In this document: one piece after another, positions 55,393-64,000 of the stretch
Layout of the letters: each line of letters starts with the position of its first letter
Numbering within the stretch: position 1 is the stretch's first letter
Assembly (NCBI GenBank): GCA_024734495.1
Contig: JALMQS010000885.1
Location: forward strand, 1 to 64,000
Direction of reading: 5' to 3'
Origin: Forficula auricularia
Taxonomy: Eukaryota; Arthropoda; Insecta; Dermaptera; Forficulidae
Length of the DNA stretch: 64,000 bases
Made by a program: the position numbers and the translations under genes
The notes under the pieces: generated by a model
Told to the model about the DNA's origin: nothing
The model's input: only the letters and a program-made list of their open reading frames with translations
The model's database searches: none

Positions 55393-55946
55393 TACTTTTA
55401 TTCAATTTCCGACGTTTCGGAGACTTTTTCTCTCCTTCTTAAGGGTATTGAATAGTTCTTGATGGGTGAGTATAACTTGGTTCCTATTTGTCTCTCCTTT
55501 CAGTGATAGCAACAATATTACAACTTGTAAATTTACGAGAGACAAATGGGAACCGAGTTATACTCACCCATCAATAACCAAGGGCGGATCCGGGGGAGGG
55601 GGCGACCGCCTCCCGCAGAGGCCAAAAACGGCGGCCAAATCGACAGGGAATTTATAACAATTTTTATTTTTTTTTAAGAATTTTAAAATTGAAAATACAA
55701 AGTTCTATGTGTGTGTGTGTGTGGGGGGGGGCGTGGCGATTTCCATCCCCCCCGCTTGGACAATTTGATCGCGACACACTTTCGAGATAAAAAGTAGATC
55801 TTATATACATCGGGCACCTTATATACATTCTCTCCCCCCCCCCCCCCCATAAAAAATTCCTGGATCCGCCCTTGTCAATAACTGTTCAATAATCCTGAAG
55901 AAGGAGAGAAAAGTCTCCCAGAACGTCGGAAATTGAATAAAAGTAA
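55393..55946. repeat. Foldback element split by a hAT MITE
   Basis: The left arm (55393-55503) and the right arm (55532-55578 plus 55875-55946) are inverted copies. Hammerhead-like core on minus at 55413-55442: CTTAAGA, extra A, stem GGAGA/TCTCC, GAAACG. The plus copy at 55896-55925 keeps CTGAAGA and the stem but reads AGAACG at the end. Each copy has a different defect. Confidence 0.78.
55579..55874. mobile_element. hAT MITE nested in the foldback
   Basis: Ends CAAGGGCGGATCCGGG and (reverse) CAAGGGCGGATCCAGG; TCAATAAC flanks at 55571-55578 and 55875-55882. The same family as 61447-61842, inverted. Contains (TG)n, G- and C-runs. Confidence 0.93.
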
Positions 55947-56934
55947 AATAATTTATGGGCTGGCTTTCACGAGTAACCCACTTTTATTTCGCTTAACAGT
56001 TCGTATTTCAAAGAAAATAAAGAAAATTAAAATCTAAATAATTGGAAGGAAAAAGTGTGTTTACCTATTTTTTTATCAAAATAGTTTTAATCTTTTTTGA
56101 AATAAAAAAAAAATATATAAACAAAAATTAAGCACTAATTTTTACTGCACAATTTAAATAACTAGTCTTTTTTTCTTACTTTTAAAATAGGAATAAAATT
56201 ACATAAAAATGAATAAAATAAATTATTTTAAAATTTCTTTATTATAAAATTTTGTAATTATACCGTCAGAGCCGTGCCGCCACAGAGGCGCTTATCTGGC
56301 CTAGTTGTGCCTAGTGGGAAATCCGTCCCTGGCGCTATCTCAGTTACTGATGAAGGTTCGGAAAAAAATTGACCTAAACATTATATATAAATGTGCACAT
56401 TTTAAAAGAATTACATTTGATTCTTTAATTCAATTACACCAATCTAATAAGCAAACAAAAATTCACAAAAAATCTTTCCAAGGATTATTTTTTAAATTTT
56501 CAACGCCAAGTCACCACAAGATTCATCGGAACTCCATTACACATTTAATTTTAATTTTTAAAAAGTTGACTGTTTTGCAAATATTCTTCCAACACCCCTA
56601 TCGTTTCTTTCCCGTGCTGTTCAATAAAACTTTCCTGCCAGAGTAATAAAATTAATTGGAGAAAAAGAAAAACTTTTTTAACACGCTGTTTGCAGTTTCG
56701 GTGTGTTGATTAATTTATTAAATGGTGATCCAAAACACACCTGTTCAATATTTTATTTTATTTTTACTATAAAAACGGATTAAAATCTAAGGATATTATT
56801 AATAAAAATGATATTTTTAAAATAATTTTGCATATTTTAACCGAAAGATCTAGTCCAAAACTAAATCCGTTCTCCCCATTAGAAATATTATTACAAGAAC
56901 AAACTTCTTAAGAATTATATTAGGCTGGATTTGG
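55947..56934. other. AT-rich unassigned DNA
   Basis: A 113-codon plus frame (56305-56646; contains RKKIDLNIIYKCAHFKRI) lacks any known domain. I leave it uncalled, although it is the longest plain ORF near here. Confidence 0.35.
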
Positions 56935-57050
56935 TGATGTTTCACAAAGAGGAAAAATCTAATTATTTTAATTTTTCTCTTTATGAAACACCACAACTCA
57001 ACCTAATATTATTTTTATATTGTTTCACTATAAACCAACACCGTGTTCCC
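56935..57050. repeat. Short relative of the 51304-52278 palindrome
   Basis: GGTGATGTTTCACAAAGAGG and its mirror TCTTTATGAAACACCAC bracket a short loop; the flank at 57015-57050 is also shared. The central parts, including the hammerhead-like motif, are deleted. Confidence 0.75.
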
Positions 57051-57599
57051 TAAGTTTCTTAATAAGACTTTTCATTTTTAAGTTATCGTGGGTGGTGCTA
57101 GCAAATTGACCACTAAAAAACTCGTTTTCAAAATTCACCGCCGTGTCGAATGGAAAAATAGATGGAGCTGTGTACCTCGATTTTTTGAGGCACTATTTGC
57201 TATCTTCTCTCTATTTCCTTGCTTTTCTTCTAAGCTTACAATCAAAAAATGTTAAACTCACTTCTTATTTTGATGTCGTTCGCTAGGAATGGTCACCTAG
57301 TTCTTGTGATAGCGTGAGTAAAATTTTAATTATATCAATCAATTATTGATCCCTTTTCTTATCTATTCTGTCTGCCTTACAAATAGCCTTCGCAAAGTGG
57401 AAAATTGTTAAATTTTACTGAAATCGCCGCTTATTTCTCTCCCGACCAGATGATTTTAGAATAAGGAAAATCCTCTTTAACCTCAATTTGCACATATGTT
57501 TTACCTTAAGCAACAAAAAAAACCCTTTTATTTTGAACCCAACGCTGTGGGCATCTAGTATGAATTTTGAGACTGCTCAAAATTCATATTAATTCCATA
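57051..57599. other. Unassigned DNA
   Basis: No feature recognised. Confidence 0.4.
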
Positions 57600-57737
57600 G
57601 CCAGATAACGCGTAAGCATAAATTTATTTGTTTTTTCATCAATTGAGATTGATATTGAGTTTTTCTATTTGTTTAGTTGATTTACAACCAACTAGAAAAT
57701 AGATTAAATTGTGTTGAACGCTTCACAGTTATCTGGC
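57600..57737. mobile_element. Small MITE with TA target
   Basis: Inverted GCCAGATAAC ends flanked by TA, with inner pairing ATTTATTTG/CTATTTGTT only partial. 138 bp, no coding capacity. Confidence 0.6.
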
Positions 57738-57739
57738 TA

Positions 57740-58776
57740 TATATGTTTAGCAATTTGTGCTAAAAACGCGATTGGCGTTAATTAATTAATTATAATATTC
57801 TTATGTTAATTTGTATATAATTGATTTATATATAAACTTTACTTTATTTTGTGAATATTTGTATTTTTTCAAATAGCTGAATTTTAACGTTCAATTTTCA
57901 AACCTTTTATCTGTATTTATATATAGTTTTAAGTTACTCCTAACATCACTTGTATTCAATTTTAAAATTCATATTTTTATAATCAAAAATTTATATTAAA
58001 TTTCATTAAACCTACTTACAGTCCATTTTTTATCTATAATTAATTTTTTTATTTTATTAATATTTAAATTAATATTCCACGCTGCTTTGAGCGGCACCAG
58101 TGGGTACCAGAATCCAGGCATACATACATCTAGACACACAGACAGAAAAATATCACTGGTTAAAAATGCTTGTTGCCTATGTTCTAGACATTTTCCAGCA
58201 CAATGAGCAAAAAAATTTGAGGCCCATTTGAAATTAATCACATACCCTTTTAATTATGAAACTACGTATTCTATTCGAAATATCAGCATTCTACGAATTT
58301 TGTTTGCAAATTTTATTATATTAAATTACATTAAATTATTTTTGAATACTCCTCCACTCTTTTGCGTCACATATTGAGTCATTTTTATAAGGGTGCATAT
58401 ATGTGATATTTCGTAAAAAATTGATCAAAGAATCATTGATAGATCTATTTTTTAACTCCTCCCTCAATTTCGACCCCGAAATTTTTATTCCTTTTTTAAT
58501 TATAGGTCACTTATATATATTAGTTTTCAATTATCTTTTATTATATATTTGACGACCGGCCTTCGGCGGCGTCCCCTGGCGGAAAGCGTCTCGTTCATAC
58601 CAATTTAATAATTGAAATTTAAAATGATACTGTAAGTATTGAAATAATGTGCTGAATTAAAATGATTCAACAATAAGGAACAATAAAGAAAGATTTATTT
58701 AACACATTGGCTAAGCACGATCCCTATCGACCAATCAGAATCGTTCTAATAATTTAACGCTTTGCCATTGGCATTA
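57740..58776. other. AT-rich DNA with repeat fragments
   Basis: Positions 58085-58245 are a third copy of the 9745 repeat (AGACACACAGACAGAAAAAT). Positions 58550-58605 carry a decayed Helitron 3' end (GGCCTTCGGCGGCGTC). The rest is featureless. Confidence 0.45.
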
Positions 58777-59629
58777 CTAGCTGCGAGGCCCGCCTTAGCC
58801 GGCGGCCACTCTTGCCTAGCCAGTGGGCACGCCTAGACCCCCAACCCCTCACCCACTACGCCACCCGGACTCCACCCCGCACCACCCCCTTCACCCTACT
58901 CCGTTTTACTCCCCGCCCCGGGCTCATCCTCCCGGACCTCCCGCACCCCATACCCTAACCCACCCATCGCACCCCTACCATCACTCCACCCCCGCACCTA
59001 GCTTTTGCGTTTCTAGTCTTCTAGTGACCCACAGATTATGTATATAAAATTTGGTTAAGTTGGCTCTAAGGGTAAGAATTTTCTTTTTTTGAGCCCCCCC
59101 CCCCACTTTGGGTCGTTAGTTGTTGCTACTCTTCTAGTGACCCACAGATTATGTATACAATATTTGGTTGAGTTTGGTCCAAGAGCATGAATTTTCTTCT
59201 TTTGATCCTCCCCCCCCCTTTTTGGGGGAATATTTTTAAACAAAAGTTGTCAGAAATCACATACCCTACAACTTTGCTCATAATAAAATTTGCCGTAGAT
59301 TTAATAGTTTAGGAGTTATTTGATAATTTTCATTCTTGCGCCCCCCAAACCCCCTTTTGGGGTCAAAATATCAAAACTTTATATAGCTAAAAACGTAAGT
59401 TAGAAGACATCTGATGTAAATATGAAATTTCATAATAATCCCTTCAGCCGTTTTTACGTGAATCGTGAGCAACTTTTCGCGGAACCCACGGAAACATACA
59501 TACATACAGATAGGAATTTTGTTGAGGGTGTTTTCGTTCATAACTTTGCTTGAAACGCCTGCAACCAAAATTTGGCGTGATTTGGACCAATGTACAGACA
59601 AATCCTTAATTTTATATAATATATATAGA
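58777..59629 (-). mobile_element. Non-autonomous Helitron, third copy
   Basis: Minus 5' end A|TCTATATATATTATATAAA; 3' hairpin region GCCGGCTAAGGCGGGCC, spacer, CTAG|T. Internal C-rich stretch, minisatellite units and AAAGTTGTCAG hairpin as in 11904-12972. The hairpin stem has one mismatch relative to that copy. Confidence 0.85.
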
Positions 59630-60954
59630 TTATTATGAACTCGTGGTTATATTATTTAAAATAATTCACTCTATATAGAGAGGCTAATGAGATTATTAAA
59701 ATTTAATATACTTAGTAGACCAATATATATCTTCAGTAAGTTAAAATGTTTCACCTTAAACTGACATCTAACTTTTTAAAAATTAGCAATATATCTTCAT
59801 TATATTTGTTGTTATTGTTTTTTTTTCTCTCTATTTTTATAAGTAATCTTTTTCTGGGTCACTTTTACCTAACTACAGTAAATACTTATAGCTTAGACTA
59901 TTTTTAAAATAAGTATCTCTGTTGTTTTTTGTTTATTTTAAAATACTTTACCACTTACTTACCTCATTCTATCGCCATGCATGTTTACTTGTGCGCATCT
60001 TCACATCCGGAATGGTTCACCCATCTTGAACTTGAGATTTTATTAAGCCTTCGACCTAATTCTAATACTTTTATTTTTTTATTTTTAATGACTGTCTTTT
60101 TTTTCTCATTCTAGTAAATTCTATATCTGTTCAATATACTGGAATTCTGTAATTTAAAGGATTTCAAAAATTAAAAGATAAGCAAATTATAAAAAATAAT
60201 TTAATTAAAAAAAAAAATTCAATGTGAATACAAATAAAAAATGGGCTGGTATGGTTATTAACAAACAGAAAAAAAAATTTGAAAAGAAAAAAAATCATAT
60301 TGAAACTTTATTTTTCATATATATTTTTATTTTCTTTTTTTTTAAATTCATTTAGGTATTATATATTATTATAATATTTGATCTAAATACTAATTAGTTA
60401 TATATTTTATATAAAAAATTCCATCTTCGTTTATCATCCTCAGCAAGAGTATTATAATCTCTTCATTGAAAATATTTTTCGAAAAATTGGCATTTCTTTA
60501 AAAAATCACATCTAAATGCACTCTCTCTCTCTCTCTTTCATACTTTCTCTTTCGCTCACTCTCTTACGTCTTTCTTTCTATCGTTCGTAATTAGCCTCAT
60601 GGTAAATAAATAAGTCTTAAGTCAATGTACAGTGTTTTTTTTTTTTTACAATTTTTTTTAATGGTAAAAACTATTAAGCTAGCTTACTCAAAAATGGTTA
60701 ATTAATTCAAAAGAAAATAAATTTGGAAAGCATCTACTAGATACGAAATTTTCAAGGATAAAATGATAATAAGAGAGTTCACACCTCTAGGAACTTTTTT
60801 TGAGAAATAATTGAAGAAGCGCCTAGTGGTTAAAGCACAAACTATTTTAGTAGTAGTCATTAAACTAGAAGCGTTGTTTCCTTAAATTCAGAGCCAGTTT
60901 TTTGAATTTTTTGTTGAAAATTTCCAACTTCTTATGAAAATTCAAAGAAATTTA
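59630..60954. other. AT-rich DNA with a CT microsatellite
   Basis: A (CT)n tract lies at about 60521-60560. No gene or element end was recognised. Confidence 0.4.
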
Positions 60955-61438
60955 AAAACTTGTTTTTAAATTTGTTCAGCCCAACAAATTCCCTAATAGT
61001 TGAGATAGCCTTACAAAAACAACAAGTTTTTAAATTGGATTACCCCAACAAATTCCCATTCAGATCCCATTTGAGATACTCTTATAAAAACAACAAGTTT
61101 TTAAATTGGATTATCCCAACAAATTCCCAATCAGATCCCAGTTGAGATACCCTTTTAAAAACAACAAGTTTTTAAATTGGATTATCCCAACAAATTCCCA
61201 ATCAGATCCCAGTTGAGATACCCTTTTAAAAACAACAAGTTTTTAAATTGGATTATCCCAACAAATTCCCAATCAGATCCCAGTTGAGATACCCTTTTAA
61301 AAACAACAAGTTTTTAAATTGGATTACCCCAACAAATTCCCAATCAGAAACCAGTTGGGACACCCTTACAAAAAACCACTAGCATTTAAATTGAGATAAC
61401 ATCCAAATTCCCAATCAGATCCCAGCTGGGATAGCCTT
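60955..61438. repeat. 71-bp minisatellite, about six units
   Basis: Units contain AACAACAAGTTTTTAAATTG and CAACAAATTCCCAATCAGAT. The period is 71 bp from 61090 to 61303; the outer units are diverged. The middle units are nearly identical, indicating recent expansion. Confidence 0.88.
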
Positions 61439-61446
61439 ACTGGGCA

Positions 61447-61842
61447 CAAGGGTGGGTCCAGGAATTTTTTATGGGGGGGGGGGGAGAATGTATATAAGGT
61501 GCCCGATGTATATAAGATCTACTTTTTATCTCGAAAGTGTGCGATCGAATTGTCCAAGCGGGGGGGGGGGGGGGGGCAGAGACGCCGCCCCCCCCCCCCA
61601 CACGAACTTTATTTTAAATTTTTAAATTTTTAAAAAATAAATGTTTTTTTTTTTACAAATTTCATATCTCATATTTTAAGTTCATTAAAATAAAAAATAA
61701 AAAAATTGTTATAAATTCCCTGTCGATTTGGCCGCCGTTTTTTGGCCTCTGCGTGCGACGCACGTGTTGCACTCCCGCTAGGCACGGGCCTGTATGGGGG
61801 GGGGGCGGTCGCCCCCTCCGCCCCCCAGTGGATCCGCCCTTG
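61447..61842. mobile_element. hAT MITE inserted at the end of the minisatellite
   Basis: Ends CAAGGGTGGGTCCAGG and (reverse) CAAGGGCGGATCCACT; ACTGGGCA flanks at 61439-61446 and 61843-61850. Same family as 55579-55874 but 100 bp longer, with CGTGCGACGCACGTG-like sequence absent from that copy. Confidence 0.93.
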
Positions 61843-61904
61843 ACTGGGCATGACCTATCAGTACCCAATTGGGTCCCAATAATACATTGGGTCAATTTCT
61901 AGTC

Positions 61905-62033
61905 GGGGTGTTGCCATTTTCAGTATAGAAGAGACAAACTGGTGAAGCGACATCAAATACGGTCTTGTCTCTAGGCACAGATTCCACACCAGTTGGTCTT
62001 TATTTCTAGCGTTGAAATCTCCATCTTGAAAAT
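61905..62033. repeat. Small inverted repeat
   Basis: GGTGTTGCCATTTTCA at 61908 is mirrored by TGAAAATGGCAACACT near 62020, with partial pairing inside (ACTGGTG/CACCAGT). A MITE is likely, but no duplication is clear. Confidence 0.6.
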
Positions 62034-64000
62034 GGCAACACTGGCCCAGTATTCAGCGAGTCGACGCTTCTAATTTAGTGACGGCCACTATAAGCATATA
62101 GACTGGGATTAATTTATGAGTAATTGCCAAAAATTTATAAAGTTTTAAAAATGAAAGCCTGCCAGAAGGTGAGGCTGACCATTCCACTTCAATAAATAGT
62201 GCCGTTGGCCACGAAATATCAGAGAAGCGCATTAAAGTGCGTTGCTATGTAGCTTTATTTTTAATGATGATGTTAATGTCACTAGAATGTGAGATTTCGA
62301 AATGATTTGGAAAAAATTTTCAGTATAGATTATCCCTTGAGTAAATTAAAAATTAATTAAAATCATCTATATAATAAGAACAACATGTTTCTGAATTTAA
62401 TTCTAGAGCTATTATAATGAAGATTTAAGCCAATCAACACTTGTTAGAGGGTCTAGAATTATCATTAAAACCACTTCAATATACTTAATAAAAAATTTCA
62501 ATTAATTTTACATTTACAGGATAAATAATCTTCTTGCAAATGCATTCATTTACTAATTATAAATGTTCATTATAAATAAATATGCATTTTAAAAATTACA
62601 TTATAATTTTATTGGAAGGTTTATTTGAATTAAAAACCATTAAAATCGATTTAACACCGGTATTTTATTGAGATTACAAAATTTTTTGTGTTATCAGTCA
62701 TGTCAAAATTATTATAATCCGACATGGCTACATATTATTATAACCTCAATTGGTTTAGAAAATATCACTTTTATTTTACCTATAAAGAGGAGGTTTTTTA
62801 GCAAATTAACAAAATACGGTCCTACAACAACTCAGTTGTTTAAAAACTAATGCTGCTGCTATTAAATCTGATCTTTATATCAAATTGTCAATTTTTTTAA
62901 AAAAATTATTATTTCCTTCTTGATTCTTTTTGATTTCAACAAATACACTCAGTTCTTTTTTTATTATATATTATGTGAAATATTAAATAAGTAAAATAAT
63001 AATAATAATAATAATGAAGTATTTTAGAACAAAAAACCTTATGTTTTAGTTTTTTTGTGAACAATATTAATCTACATGTAAGTAAATTTTTTTCTTGATG
63101 AATTAAAAATAAAATAAAATTTTATTTCATTTAAATGGCCAATTGAATCCACAAATTGAAATATGATTTTATTATTTAACGAGATTCGAATGGGACAAGA
63201 AATGGAAATTATTAAAATAATATAAATTTATGCAGAAAAGTTATGGGAGGCAGCCATCTTTGTAAATACTTCCTCTATTTATATTAGTGAATTAGTATTT
63301 TCGGTACTATTCCTTCTTCTGACTACAAACTACATGCTACCAATTTGACAAGTATTTCTCATAGGCATGCGCAGTCTTTCCGATAAAATTCCGTAAAAAT
63401 ATCTGACACTGTACTATATGTTTATAATTATTATCATTATGATTATTTATTTATTATTTTTTAACTAAAATTATTATTACTTTTATTAATATTTTTTTAT
63501 TTTTTTGTTATTTTTACTTAAATTACACATTTATACCGACATTGTTACGTACATGATTGACAAATAATACATTCATACATTTTTATTATATACTTGTGTA
63601 TTTTTATTTTTAACTATAAAAATGTTATATTATTTAATACTACTTTAAATCAGGCTTCAGTTTTTTTTTATTTCTTAATCAAAAATATATTTTATATTTA
63701 ATATAATATAAAATATAAATTAGTCTTCATTCATACAAAAGATTATTATTTTAATAATATATTATCTAAAAATTAATAAAAAATTAAATAAATTTCAAAA
63801 ATTGAAATATAATACTATAAAAATTGAAAAAAGAAATTTAAGTAATTTTATTTCGTTGTTCAACGGAAGACCTGATAAGGAAAGTAATCGATTTGAAATT
63901 TATTTAACTAGTTATTACTTTGTAGTATATAATTATTTATTATATTGTTTTGGTACTAGATGAATTATTAAAACTAATGATCTCTTTAATAGATCCATAG
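62034..64000. other. AT-rich DNA; possible promoter-like island at 63240-63420
   Basis: Positions 62152-62172 read ATGAAAGCCTGCCAGAAG|GTGAGG, a conceivable tiny first exon with donor, without other support. At about 63365, GGCATGCGCAGTC resembles an NRF-1-type promoter site within a low-copy stretch. The last 580 bp are extremely AT-rich with no feature. Confidence 0.3.

Noticed and set aside
1..64000. CRISPR arrays, operons, prophage or bacterial genes
   Set aside because: No regularly spaced direct repeats with unique spacers and no dense gene order were seen. The 71-bp and 257-bp repeats are plain tandem arrays.

Overview
The window looks like a repeat-dense stretch of an AT-rich animal nuclear genome, most likely an arthropod. 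Very long non-coding stretches, spliceosomal-type introns, tRNA-derived SINEs, 5'-truncated LINEs, hAT, Tc1/mariner, Harbinger and Tigger elements, Helitrons and many foldback repeats all point that way. No prokaryotic operons, CRISPR arrays or complete rRNA/tRNA genes were found. The species cannot be fixed from the sequence alone.

Host coding content is small. The best host signals are a first exon on the minus strand (29020-29262; N-terminus like a mitochondrial presequence followed by one membrane segment) and a set of phase-compatible exons on the plus strand (35839-35933, 38559-38641 and a terminal exon at 47018-47105) that could form the 3' end of one gene with very large, transposon-filled introns. 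A GC-rich open stretch at 35998-36263 (minus) and islands at 640-1015, 6300-6660, 11090-11400, 41300-41930 and 63240-63420 may be further exons or regulatory DNA.

Mobile DNA by region. 0-10 kb: a foldback, a tiny Helitron-like element, an LTR-flanked element whose only ORF is a Gypsy-type integrase, further foldbacks, and a 2-kb Tc1 element whose long inverted repeats both carry the same SINE. 10-19 kb: foldback, Helitron, a satellite array with a LINE inserted in it, and a hAT element with a nested foldback. 19-30 kb: large inverted repeats, Harbinger MITEs, repeated units made of a palindrome plus an RTE-like tail, and several hAT elements. 30-41 kb: LINE tails, nested MITEs and a Tigger remnant. 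41-64 kb: a long-TIR element built from the same satellite as at 14 kb, a mariner-like long-TIR element, a Jockey-like LINE, composite minisatellite repeats, a 1-kb palindrome, and more hAT and Helitron copies.

Two observations stand out. (1) At least eleven foldback repeats carry a common pattern: CTGANGA, one extra A or T, a short stem whose two sides change together from family to family, then GAAAC. In four places this is followed by TATAGTC. This resembles a minimal hammerhead ribozyme as described for Penelope-like and retrozyme-like elements, but with a recurrent extra nucleotide. (2) An almost intact pair of ~340-bp direct repeats encloses just one reading frame, an integrase with an unfamiliar N-terminal extension and no gag, protease, RT or RNase H.
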